From NCBI GenBank assembly GCA_001314655.1, contig LJSF01000028.1:227882-291881 (forward strand): a stretch of 64,000 nucleotides of DNA, given 5' to 3'. The notes under the pieces were generated by a model. That model saw nothing but the letters and a program-made list of their open reading frames with translations. It made no database searches and was not told where the DNA came from. Positions 34,630-42,638 of the stretch are shown here, piece by piece (within the stretch, counting starts at the first letter, position 1; every line of letters starts with the position of its first letter). The DNA is from Rhodobacteraceae bacterium HLUCCA08. GTDB taxonomy: Bacteria > Pseudomonadota > Alphaproteobacteria > Rhodobacterales > Rhodobacteraceae. Made by a program: the position numbers and the translations under genes.

Positions 34630-37008
34630 ATGGCCAAATCACCCCGCTCTGGCGGTTCCGAAACCGTTTCCGAAGACCTGGATCCCGCCCGGACCCTGCC
34701 CGACGAGACCCATCCCGATTTCGTGGCCGGCCAGGTGACCGAAAGCGAGGATCATGGCGGTTACGCCATGGACGAGCTTACGCCCGTTCCCGGCGGCCCG
34801 ATTCCCGGTCCCATCCCCGGCCCGATTCCGGGCCCCCAGCCGTTGCCCGGTCCGATCCCGCGGCCGATCCCGCATCCCGCACCGATCCCGCATCCGGCGC
34901 CGTTCCCGCTGCCGTCCTTCTGCAGCGCGGTGAGCGGGCGCTACAGCTACGCGCCGCGTCCGGCGCCGGTTCCGGTCCCGTCGCCGCTGCCGATCGGTCC
35001 GACCGCGCCGCGCACCCCGATCCTGCCGTTCAACCTGTTGCGGATCACCGTGCGGGTCGATGTCGACCGGTTCATGCCGCAGGGGCGGATCTCGGTCGAA
35101 TGGAACCGGCTGATCCCCAACCAGCGCGCCCATGTGGTCGCCGAGGTGACCTCGGATCGTTGCCTGAGCCTGAACAATCGCGTCATTACCGCCAATATCG
35201 TCTATCGCGACGGCGATCCGAACGCGATCCAGGGCACCACGTTGACCTTCCGGGCGCGGCGGGTGTCGGGGTTCAATTACGGCAAATACACGCTGGAAAT
35301 CTCGGGCGGCGGGGCCACGACCCGGACCTATCAACTGTCGTTCCAGTCGACCAGCTTCGACAATGTCGATTTCGAGGTCGACCGGGTCGCCAATGCCGGC
35401 GCGATCGTGACCGCCTACGACACCGCCGACCATCCGACCCGGCCCGCCGATCTGCCGGCCGAGACGCTGTCGCTGGCCACGGTCTATGAACGGGCGGGGT
35501 TCGAGGTGACGATGTCGCCCAATGCCTCGGTGATTCCGACTTCGGGGGCGGGCGGCAACGGCACCTGGTCCGATGCCGAGATGCACAATGCCATGGTCAC
35601 CTACTGGTCGCGTTTCGACAACCGGCCGCAATGGGCGCTTTGGGTGCTCTATGCCGCGCGGCACGACCAGGGCCGGTCCCTGGGCGGGGTGATGTTCGAC
35701 GATATCGGGCCGAACCACCGGCAGGGCACGGCGATCTTCACCGACAGTTTCATCAAGGACGTGCCGCCGGGCGATCCCGACCCGGCCGGCTGGCGCCGGC
35801 GGATGGAGTTCTGGACCGCGGTGCACGAGATGGGCCATGCCTTCAACCTGGCCCATTCCTGGCAGAAGGCGCTGGGGGTGAGCGACGGGGCCCCGGGCGA
35901 CCCGTGGATCCCGCTGGCCAACGAACCCGAGGCGCGGTCGTTCATGAACTACCCGTTCCGGGTGTCGGGCGGGGAATCGTCGTTCTTCAGCGATTTCCGG
36001 TTCCGGTTCAGCGATGACGAACTGGTGTTCATGCGCCATGCGCCGCGGCGCTTCGTGCAGATGGGCAATTCCGACTGGTTCGTGAACCACGGCTTCGAGG
36101 CGCCCGAAGCCCTGAGCCGCTCGGGCAACTGGACCCTGCAGATCCGGCCCAACCGCGCCAGCAACGCCTACCGGTTCCTGGAGCCGGTGACGATGGAGCT
36201 GAAGCTGACCAACAGCTCGGGCCAGGCAGTGGCGATGGATCCCGACATGCTGGAGGATGGGCGCCACATCACCGTCTTCCTGCAGCGCGAAGGCGCGCGC
36301 ACCCGGCAATGGCGGCCGCTGATGACCCGGTGCCACGAGGATCACGCCGAAAAGCTCGACCCGGGCGAATCGATCTACGGCGCGCATATGATCAGCAGCG
36401 GCGGCGACGGCTTCCTGATCGACGAGGCGGGGTTCTACAAGATCCAGGCCGCGATCGACCTGGGCGGAGAGATCGTCGTGTCGAATGTGCTGCGGGTCCA
36501 TGTCGCGCCGCCCGAGGGGAGGGAAGAGGCGCGGCTGGCGCCGGATTTCTTCACCGAGGACGTGGCGCGGGTTCTGGCCTTTGCCGGGGCGCCGGCCCTG
36601 GAAGGCGCCAATGCGGTGCTGGGCGAACTCGTGGCCCGGGCGCCGGACAACCCGGCCGCGGCCCATGCGCGGGTGGCGCTGAGCGCGCCGGGGCTGCGCG
36701 ACTTCAAGGTGCTCGATGCCGAGGCCGGCCGTGACGGGCTGGCGATCAGGACGATCGCCAACAAGGTCGGGCAGGCGGCCAAGGCCCAGGCCGAGGCGTT
36801 GCTCAAGACCCCCGACCTGGCGGCCGACACGATCGGGCACATCCCCTATTTCGGCCAGCTGCGCACCGTGGCCGAGGCGCTCGAGGCCCATGGCGACACC
36901 GACAAGGCGGTGGATGTCATGGAAAAGACGATCAAGGTGATGAAGGATCGCGCGATCCTGGCCTCGGTCATCGACAATGCGGAACGGCGGCTCAAGCGCC
37001 GCGGCTGA
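34630..37008 (+). CDS. Large metzincin-like zinc-site protein with proline-rich repeat, 792 aa
   Basis: No known full-length family recognised. Residues 1-45 are polar; 54-90 form a Pro/Gly repeat (GPIPGP units, then PHPAP units). About 140-245 look like an Ig-like beta domain (ITVRVDVDRFMPQGRISVEW). A zinc motif HEMGHAFNLAH lies at 399-409: HExxH plus a third His six residues on, with Asn where metzincins usually have Gly. A Met-turn SFMNY follows at 437-441. Those two together, 30 residues apart, support a metzincin fold with Glu400 as catalytic base. A second beta domain (about 500-640) and a helical tail (about 640-792) follow. There is no signal peptide, so either cytoplasmic or exported by a signal-less route. 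The ATG at 34630 follows GAGGAG. Confidence 0.7.
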   Translation: MAKSPRSGGSETVSEDLDPARTLPDETHPDFVAGQVTESEDHGGYAMDELTPVPGGPIPGPIPGPIPGPQPLPGPIPRPIPHPAPIPHPAPFPLPSFCSAVSGRYSYAPRPAPVPVPSPLPIGPTAPRTPILPFNLLRITVRVDVDRFMPQGRISVEWNRLIPNQRAHVVAEVTSDRCLSLNNRVITANIVYRDGDPNAIQGTTLTFRARRVSGFNYGKYTLEISGGGATTRTYQLSFQSTSFDNVDFEVDRVANAGAIVTAYDTADHPTRPADLPAETLSLATVYERAGFEVTMSPNASVIPTSGAGGNGTWSDAEMHNAMVTYWSRFDNRPQWALWVLYAARHDQGRSLGGVMFDDIGPNHRQGTAIFTDSFIKDVPPGDPDPAGWRRRMEFWTAVHEMGHAFNLAHSWQKALGVSDGAPGDPWIPLANEPEARSFMNYPFRVSGGESSFFSDFRFRFSDDELVFMRHAPRRFVQMGNSDWFVNHGFEAPEALSRSGNWTLQIRPNRASNAYRFLEPVTMELKLTNSSGQAVAMDPDMLEDGRHITVFLQREGARTRQWRPLMTRCHEDHAEKLDPGESIYGAHMISSGGDGFLIDEAGFYKIQAAIDLGGEIVVSNVLRVHVAPPEGREEARLAPDFFTEDVARVLAFAGAPALEGANAVLGELVARAPDNPAAAHARVALSAPGLRDFKVLDAEAGRDGLAIRTIANKVGQAAKAQAEALLKTPDLAADTIGHIPYFGQLRTVAEALEAHGDTDKAVDVMEKTIKVMKDRAILASVIDNAERRLKRRG

Positions 37009-37029
37009 CCCTGGCCGGATCAACAGCGC

Positions 37030-37049
37030 AGGGCGCCTTCGGGCGCCCT
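37030..37049. terminator. Hairpin with TTCG tetraloop between convergent genes
   Basis: AGGGCGCC (37030-37037), TTCG, GGCGCCCT (37042-37049): a perfect 8-bp stem. It sits between the ends of the metzincin-like gene and the convergent lytic transglycosylase gene. There is no T-run on either side. Confidence 0.55.
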
Positions 37050-37065
37050 GTCGGTGCGTCGGCGC

Positions 37066-37563
37066 TCAGGCCGGGCAGTCGCGGCGCACCTCGCGGTCGC
37101 GCAGGCCGGTTTCGACCAGCAGGCAGCGGTCGCGGGCCGCGTAGTAATAGCCGCGGGCATACCACATCACCGCGTCGTCGATATCGCCACCCGAGACCAG
37201 CCAGGCGCCGCGCAGGTAGCGGCCGGCGTAAAGCAGGGTGGTTTCGGCATCCAGCAGATCCGAGGGCGGGCCGCGATGGCCCATCTGGGCGGCGGTTTCC
37301 GGCAGGATCTGCATCATCCCCCAATAGGGGCCGTTGCGGGCGCCGGGGCGGTAATCGCTTTCGCGCTGGATCACCCGGTGCAGCAGCGCTTCGGGGATAT
37401 CGTGGAAGGCGGCATATTCGACGATCAGCGCGCGCAATTCGGGCGTTTCGCCGGGATAGAGCGCGGGCTGGGGCGGCTGCACCGCGCTGTCCGACACCGT
37501 GGCGCGGGGGCTGCAGCCGGTCAGGAGGGCAAGGGCGAGAACGGGCAGGAGCAGCAGGCGCAT
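37066..37563 (-). CDS. Lytic transglycosylase lipoprotein (SLT/LysM-type catalytic domain)
   Basis: A 165-residue protein. The lipoprotein signal MRLLLLPVLALALLTGC has the lipobox LTGC at 14-17. The catalytic domain has VIQRESDYRPGARNGPYWGMMQILPETAAQMG: Glu68 in RESDY is the catalytic acid, and GMMQILP is the SLT motif. It cleaves peptidoglycan with anhydro-muropeptide formation in the periplasm. It is short for the family, essentially the catalytic domain only. The start at 37563 puts the lipoprotein signal at the N-terminus; the longer frame to 37716 is rejected. Confidence 0.85.
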   Translation of the reverse strand: MRLLLLPVLALALLTGCSPRATVSDSAVQPPQPALYPGETPELRALIVEYAAFHDIPEALLHRVIQRESDYRPGARNGPYWGMMQILPETAAQMGHRGPPSDLLDAETTLLYAGRYLRGAWLVSGGDIDDAVMWYARGYYYAARDRCLLVETGLRDREVRRDCPA

Positions 37564-37675
37564 GGGAAACCTTTCGCGGGGTCTGCCCCGGGGCCTAGCG
37601 CGACAGGCCCGGCCGGGAAAAGGGGAAAGCATCCTGCACCGCCCGCATCGGCAAGCCGGCGCGCAGCGGCGGGCG

Positions 37676-37704
37676 AAAAAACGGCGCCCTCCGAAGAGGG
37701 CGCC
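37676..37704 (-). terminator. Rho-independent terminator for the di-haem peroxidase gene
   Basis: On the minus strand GGCGCCCTC, loop TTCG, GAGGGCGCC, then a T-run (AAAAAA at 37676-37681 on the plus strand). A 9-bp stem with the stable UUCG tetraloop, 28 bp behind the peroxidase stop. Confidence 0.85.
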
Positions 37705-37732
37705 CTGAGGTCGCATGTGGGCGGGAAAGAAA

Positions 37733-38788
37733 CTACATCTCGTTCGGAAGCGGCGTGTCCGCGGTGCGGTTCGGCAGGGTCGGGTGAACGACCTGCGGCT
37801 GTTCGCCGGTCAGGCTTTCGAGGAAGGCGGTGATGTCGTCTACCTCGGCATCGTCCAGTTCGATGCCCAACTGGGACGACCCCATGATCGCCACCGCCTC
37901 TTCCAGGGACCAGACCGCGCCGGAGTGGAAATAGGGCGCGGTCAGCGCGATGTTGCGCAGCGGCCCGGCGCGGAACACATAATCGTCGCCGGCGGTTTCG
38001 GTCACGGCGAAGCGGCCCAGGTCACCCTCGGGCAGGACATCGGCGCCCGGCCGTTCGATCAGGCCGAAGGGATAGTAATCTTGGCCGCCGATATTGACGC
38101 CCTGGTGGCAGGCCGCGCAGCCATTGTCGATGAAGGCCAGCAGGCCGCGCTTTTCCTGATCGCTCATCGCGCCGTCGGAGCCCATCAGGAACTGGTCGAA
38201 GGGCGCGTTGGGGGTGATCAGCGTCGCCTCGAAGCTTTCGATGGCGCGGGCGAAATTGTCGAAGGAGACCGGGTCTTCCTCACCGGGGAAGGCCGTTTCG
38301 AAGGCCTCCACATAGGCCGGCATGGAATTCAGCGTGGCGACCACATTGTCGGGGGTGTTGTTCATCTCGACCCCGGCCTGGACCGGGCCCTTGGCCTGTT
38401 CGGCAAGGTCCGGCGCGCGGCCGTCCCAGAACTGGGCGATGTTGAAGACCGCGTTGAACGAGGTCGGCGCGTTGCGCGGCCCCTTCTGCCAGCCGTGGCC
38501 GATCGAGGTTTCCAGCCCGTCGTGGCCGGCCATGCCCACGTTATGGCACGACTGGCACGAGAACAGGCCCGAGGCCGACATGCGCGGATCGAAATAGAGC
38601 ATGGCGCCCAGGTCGACCCGTTCCCGGCTGACGATGTTGTTGTTCAATTCCGGCGGATTCATCGGGATCGGTTCGAAATAGCTGAGCGCGAGGTCGCGCA
38701 ATTCGGCATCATCCATCGCCTCCTGGGCGAGGGCGGGCAGTGAGACCAGGGCAATCGCTGCGCCGGCAAGAAGACGGGTTCTGAACAT
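37733..38788 (-). CDS. Di-haem cytochrome c peroxidase / MauG family
   Basis: A 351-residue periplasmic protein with signal peptide MFRTRLLAGAAIALVSLPALA. Two haem c sites are clear: CQSCH at 78-82 and CAACH at 224-228. Flanking sequence (RVDLGAMLYFDPRMSASGLFSC, PRNAPTSFNAVFN, GPLRNIALTAPYFHSG) is that of bacterial CcpA/MauG enzymes. It reduces H2O2 with electrons from small cytochromes, or acts as a MauG-like modifying enzyme. It stands alone and has its own terminator. Confidence 0.9.
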   Translation of the reverse strand: MFRTRLLAGAAIALVSLPALAQEAMDDAELRDLALSYFEPIPMNPPELNNNIVSRERVDLGAMLYFDPRMSASGLFSCQSCHNVGMAGHDGLETSIGHGWQKGPRNAPTSFNAVFNIAQFWDGRAPDLAEQAKGPVQAGVEMNNTPDNVVATLNSMPAYVEAFETAFPGEEDPVSFDNFARAIESFEATLITPNAPFDQFLMGSDGAMSDQEKRGLLAFIDNGCAACHQGVNIGGQDYYPFGLIERPGADVLPEGDLGRFAVTETAGDDYVFRAGPLRNIALTAPYFHSGAVWSLEEAVAIMGSSQLGIELDDAEVDDITAFLESLTGEQPQVVHPTLPNRTADTPLPNEM

Positions 38789-39306
38789 GTGTCCCTCCTG
38801 GGTTCCGAAGTGTTGGAACCTTTCTAAGCGATGGCGCGGGGGGCAACATTGACACCAATCAATTACCGCAAGGGTCGAAGCCTGCGGGTCCGGTTACCCT
38901 TGCCGGGACAGGCCGCGCCGGCCGACGCCGATCCGGTCGAGGATCGTTTCGACCGCGTCGTCGGGTCCAGGCCGGAGGGTGGCGTTCACCGCGTCGAACC
39001 GGGCGCGCGGGGCGGGGTTTTCGGAGGGCTGCGGATCGGTCCGGGCGCGGCCCTGCAGGCCAGGGACCGGGGCGCAGCAGGCCCGGAAATCAGCCCATGA
39101 CATGCGGCCGCTTTGCGGTGTCGATCAACCGCGCATCGGCAGCGTCGGCGCCCGCGGTGTGCGGCGTTGCGGCGGTGTGCAGACCGGCAGGGGCAACGCC
39201 GGCCGCCATCGCCCGGCCGAGTTCGGGAACCGGCCGGATCGCGCTCCTGGCGGCAGGATGCCGCAGTTGCCGTGGCCGGGAAAACCGCAGCGCGGTCGCG
39301 GCCCGG
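38789..39306. other. Gene-poor stretch upstream of the di-haem peroxidase gene
   Basis: 518 bp with no convincing gene. It must contain the peroxidase promoter. A minus-strand frame at 38894-39103 ends in a segment (DDAVETILDRIG) that faintly resembles the C-terminus of nucleotide-kinase proteins, but no P-loop or other motif is present and it may be chance. Confidence 0.5.
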
Positions 39307-39432
39307 TCAGATGCTGGCGTAGTCGTAAAAGATCACCGGTTTGGGCTGTGGCGCCTGCCGGCCCGAGGCGGTCGGTGTCGGGCGCGGGGCCGGGCGGCCG
39401 GTGCCGCCTTTGGGGGTGCTGCTCTGTGCCAT
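39307..39432 (-). CDS. Possible 41-aa small protein
   Basis: An ATG at 39432 behind a GCAGGAGC ribosome site opens 41 codons with strongly GC-biased third positions, like neighbouring real genes. The peptide is Pro/Thr/Gly-rich and basic (MAQSSTPKGGTGRPAPRPTP) and ends in an aromatic tail, KPVIFYDYASI. There is no signal or membrane segment. No family is recognised. It lies alone in the 776-bp gap between the peroxidase gene and the antiporter operon. Confidence 0.4.
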   Translation of the reverse strand: MAQSSTPKGGTGRPAPRPTPTASGRQAPQPKPVIFYDYASI

Positions 39433-39564
39433 GGTCTGCTCCTGCGGTCTGGCGATTGCGTCACACCCCCCCGAGCCTTCTGCGGGCCCATCCCGTCAGA
39501 CTATCCGCGCGCCGTGGCGCGGGCGTGTCGAAACTGTGGCGATTTCGTGGCGTGCGGGCGGCGC

Positions 39565-39939
39565 CTATTCGTCCATTCGCTGCCGCGGCGGATCGTCGTA
39601 GACCGCCCAGCCATAGTCCGCCGGGCTGCGGGGCAGCTCGTCTTCGCGGACATTGCGCGCCAGATAGGTCTTGGCGATGAAATTCGCGGTGATCGGCGCG
39701 GTCAGGAACAGGAACAGCGTGATCAGCAATTCCTGGATCGTGAATTGCCCGGTCTTGGCGAAGAAATAGGTCATCGAGGCGATCAGCGCGCCGCCCACGC
39801 CCAGGGTCGTCGCCTTGGTCGGCCCGTGCAGGCGCTGCAGGCTGTCCTTGAGCCGCACCAGCCCGTAGCTGCCCACCAGCCCGAAAATGCCGCTGACCAC
39901 CAGCGCGGCCGAGATCACGATGTCCATCACGATACCCAT
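39565..39939 (-). CDS. phaG: Multisubunit cation/proton antiporter subunit G
   Basis: A 124-residue membrane protein, last gene of the antiporter operon. Three helices near 4-24, 43-63 and 68-88 are visible, with the family sequences GSYGLVRLKDSLQRLHGPTKATTLGVG and LFLFLTAPITANFIAKTYLA. The C-terminus is a soluble acidic tail. Starts at 39939 and 39927 are both possible. Pha/Mnh/Mrp systems exchange Na+ or K+ for H+ across the inner membrane. Confidence 0.9.
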   Translation of the reverse strand: MGIVMDIVISAALVVSGIFGLVGSYGLVRLKDSLQRLHGPTKATTLGVGGALIASMTYFFAKTGQFTIQELLITLFLFLTAPITANFIAKTYLARNVREDELPRSPADYGWAVYDDPPRQRMDE

Positions 39940-39949
39940 GGCGTCGTCC

Positions 39950-40219
39950 TCATTCGATGATGTCGCCGCGCAGCACGAAGCGACAATAGGCGACGGTCGA
40001 GACGAAGCCGACCATCGCGACCAGCATCGCCGCCTCGTGGTAGGTCTTGGTCCCCAGAGAGATGCCGAACAGCACCAGCAGGGCGATGATGTTGATCACC
40101 ATCGTGTCCAGCGCCAGGATCCGGTCGGCGGCATGCGGGCCGATGGTGATCCGCCACAGGTTCATCGCCAGGGCAACGCCGTAGCATCCGATGGCAAAGG
40201 TCAGGGCGATCTCGATCAT
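39950..40219 (-). CDS. phaF: Multisubunit cation/proton antiporter subunit F
   Basis: An 89-residue protein with three membrane helices and the conserved IGPHAADRILALDTMVINI. Its start overlaps the phaE stop by 4 nt (ATGA), and phaG follows 10 bp later. Confidence 0.92.
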   Translation of the reverse strand: MIEIALTFAIGCYGVALAMNLWRITIGPHAADRILALDTMVINIIALLVLFGISLGTKTYHEAAMLVAMVGFVSTVAYCRFVLRGDIIE

Positions 40220-40707
40220 TGGAAAATCTCCATCAGGCGGCGTTCATAGCGCGACTTGATCTGGTCGCGCACGGCGTCGGGGTCATCGGTATGCAGGCAA
40301 TGGACCAGGATGCAGCTGGCATCGGCCGACAGGGTGGACGACACCGTCCCGGGGGTCATGGTGATGGTGCCGGCCAGCACGGTGATCGCCTCGGCCGAGG
40401 TCAGCTCGAGCGGGACCGTGACCCATTGCGAATGGATGTCGCGATCGGGCTTGAACAGGATGATCATCGCGACCTGGATATTGGCCACGACGATGTCGCC
40501 CAGCACGACCAGCACGTATTCGGCGGCCTTCAGGGGGCGCCCGATCCGGGACCGGTTGGGCCAGTAGGGTGCGGTCAGCATCGGGATGACCAGCCCGAAC
40601 AGCAGCCCCAGCAGCAGGTTGCCCAGGGTGAAGGTGTTGACCAGGCCCAGCCAGACCAGCACCAGGGTCAGGCTGAGCAGCGGATGGGGGATCAGGCGGG
40701 TCGACAT
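40216..40707 (-). CDS. phaE: Multisubunit cation/proton antiporter subunit E
   Basis: A 163-residue protein with two N-terminal helices and a cytoplasmic domain. It has the family stretches LGLVNTFTLGNLLLGLLFGL, GDIVVANIQVAMIILFKPD and AITVLAGTITMTPGTVS. It starts 3 bp after phaD and overlaps phaF. Confidence 0.92.
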   Translation of the reverse strand: MSTRLIPHPLLSLTLVLVWLGLVNTFTLGNLLLGLLFGLVIPMLTAPYWPNRSRIGRPLKAAEYVLVVLGDIVVANIQVAMIILFKPDRDIHSQWVTVPLELTSAEAITVLAGTITMTPGTVSSTLSADASCILVHCLHTDDPDAVRDQIKSRYERRLMEIFQ

Positions 40708-40710
40708 GGC

Positions 40711-42270
40711 TTATCCCTCTTCGGTCGGGGGCAGGACGGCGCCGATATAGCCGTCGCGGTCGAACAGCTGGGTCGCGGTATCCTCCAGATAGCCGGCGAC
40801 CGGCCCGGCGAAGACCGCGAGCGCGCCCAGCACCGTCAGCGCCGCCAGGCTGGGGGCGATCTCCATCGCCGCGGCGGGGGCCGGGCCGGGGCGGCGACCG
40901 GGGGGCGGGGCCTCTTCGGCCGAAGCGGCCTCATCGGCGGCGGGCAGGGCGATCGCGGTGGATTTCCAGAACAGCGCAGAGCCGGCCCGGGCGAAGCCGA
41001 CGATGGTCACCAGCGAGCCGCCCAGGATCGCCCCCCAGGCCCAGGCCATGTCGCCGGGCGCGCGCAGGGCATCCAGCACCAGCAGCTTGCCCAGGAACCC
41101 GCTGAGCGGCGGCATCCCCGCCATGGCGATGGCCGCGCCGAAGAACAGCGCCGCGAACAGCCCGTTCTGCACGGTCGCCGCCGCCGGGGTCAGGCTGTCG
41201 CCGGCGCGGCGGCTGACCACCAGGTCGGCGACCAGGAACAGGGCGGCGGCGGCGAAGGTGGAATGGACCATGTAGTACAGCGCGGCCATGGTCGCCCCGG
41301 GCGAGAAAGCCGCCACCGCGACCAGCAGCGTGCCCATCGAGCCGATCACCGAAAAGGCGATCAGCGGCATCAGCCGGCGCGCGCCCAGCACGCCGACGGC
41401 CCCCAGGAGGATGGTCACGATCGCGGCCGGGAACAGCCAGGTCGCGGCCAGGTCCTCGGTGCCCTCGATCCCCGGTCCGAAGGCGACGGTATGGACCCGC
41501 AGGATCGCATAGGCCCCGACCTTGGTCATGATCGCGAACAGCGCCGCCACCGGGGCGGGCGCATTGGCATAGGTGGCGGGCAGCCAGAACTGCACCGGGA
41601 ACAGCGCCGCCTTGACCGCGAAGACGATCATCAGCAGCAATGCGGCGACCCGCACCAGGGCGGCCTCCTCTGGCGGGATCTCGGCGATGCGCAGGGCCAT
41701 GTCGGCGATGTTGAGCGTGCCGGTCGAGGCATAGAGCGTGCCCAGCGCGAACAGGAACAGCGTCGAACCGGCGAGGTTCATCACCACGTATTGCAGCCCC
41801 GCGCGCATGCGTGCGCGTCCGCCGGAATGGATCATCAGCCCGTAGGAAGCGATCAGCAGCACCTCGAAGAACACGAACAGGTTGAACACGTCGCCGGTCA
41901 GGAAGGCGCCGCAGACGCCCATCAGCTGGAACTGGAACAGGGCGTGGAAATGCCGTCCGCGATCGTCCCAGCCGGTGGCGATGGCGTGGATCAGCACGAT
42001 CAGCGCCAGCACGGATGTGAGCAGCACCATCACCGCCGACAGCCGGTCCAGCACCAGAACGATGCCGAACGGCGCCGGCCAGTCGCCCAGCCGGTAGACC
42101 TGGGGGGTGCCGTCGGCGGCGGCCGCGGTCAGCCCCAGCGCCACGGCGACCAGCGCCAGCGTTCCGGCGACCGAGGCGGCGCGCGCCAGGGTGATGTCGT
42201 GGCGCATGACGAAACCGATCACCGGTGCCAGCAGGGCCGGCAGGACGACGGGGACGATGATCCAGTGCAT
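40711..42270 (-). CDS. phaD: Multisubunit cation/proton antiporter subunit D
   Basis: A 519-residue NuoN/NuoM-like polytopic protein with about 14 helices. Conserved Complex-I-like features are visible: the membrane Glu/Lys positions around VFFEVLLIASYGLMIH (about 135) and FAVKAALFPVQFWLPATYA (about 220), and VGAYAILRVHTVAF. The C-terminus has a short charged insert (PAADEAASAEEAPPPGRRPG). It couples proton and Na+/K+ movement together with subunit A. Its ATG overlaps the phaC stop (TGATG). Confidence 0.93.
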   Translation of the reverse strand: MHWIIVPVVLPALLAPVIGFVMRHDITLARAASVAGTLALVAVALGLTAAAADGTPQVYRLGDWPAPFGIVLVLDRLSAVMVLLTSVLALIVLIHAIATGWDDRGRHFHALFQFQLMGVCGAFLTGDVFNLFVFFEVLLIASYGLMIHSGGRARMRAGLQYVVMNLAGSTLFLFALGTLYASTGTLNIADMALRIAEIPPEEAALVRVAALLLMIVFAVKAALFPVQFWLPATYANAPAPVAALFAIMTKVGAYAILRVHTVAFGPGIEGTEDLAATWLFPAAIVTILLGAVGVLGARRLMPLIAFSVIGSMGTLLVAVAAFSPGATMAALYYMVHSTFAAAALFLVADLVVSRRAGDSLTPAAATVQNGLFAALFFGAAIAMAGMPPLSGFLGKLLVLDALRAPGDMAWAWGAILGGSLVTIVGFARAGSALFWKSTAIALPAADEAASAEEAPPPGRRPGPAPAAAMEIAPSLAALTVLGALAVFAGPVAGYLEDTATQLFDRDGYIGAVLPPTEEG

Positions 42271-42635
42271 CAGCGGACCTCCGCTTCGGGGCGGTCGTCG
42301 GTGTCGTCCTCGGGGCCGATGTCGATCTCGTCGCTGTCGGCCTCCAGGTAGGCGCCGAGCCCGACCATGACCAGAACCGCCGTCATCCCGAACGAGATCA
42401 CGATCGCGGTCAGCACCAGCGCCTGGGGCAGGGGATCGGTATAGCCGGCGTCACCATAGGGCGACAGGACCGGGGCCATGTCGACCGCCAGCCGGCCGCT
42501 GGAGAACAGGAAGATGTTGACCGCATAGGACAGCAGCGCGAGGCCGAGGATCACCGGGAAACTGCGCAGCCGCAGGATCAGGTAGACCCCCCCGGCGGTC
42601 AATGTGCCGACCGCGCTTGCGACGATGAGTTCCAT
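42270..42635 (-). CDS. phaC: Multisubunit cation/proton antiporter subunit C
   Basis: A 121-residue NuoK-like protein with three helices, typical YLILRLRSFPVILGLALLSYAVN and PLPQALVLTAIVISFGMTAVLV. The acidic tail (DSDEIDIGPEDDTDDRPE) is an extension common in Rhodobacterales. It starts 3 bp after the phaAB stop and overlaps phaD by one base. The same symbol is used for PHA synthase; here it means the antiporter subunit. Confidence 0.92.
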   Translation of the reverse strand: MELIVASAVGTLTAGGVYLILRLRSFPVILGLALLSYAVNIFLFSSGRLAVDMAPVLSPYGDAGYTDPLPQALVLTAIVISFGMTAVLVMVGLGAYLEADSDEIDIGPEDDTDDRPEAEVR

Positions 42636-42638
42636 GCC

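Noticed and set aside
38894..39103. Nucleotide-kinase-like C-terminal frame
   Set aside because: Only a vague similarity at the end, no P-loop, no upstream continuation.
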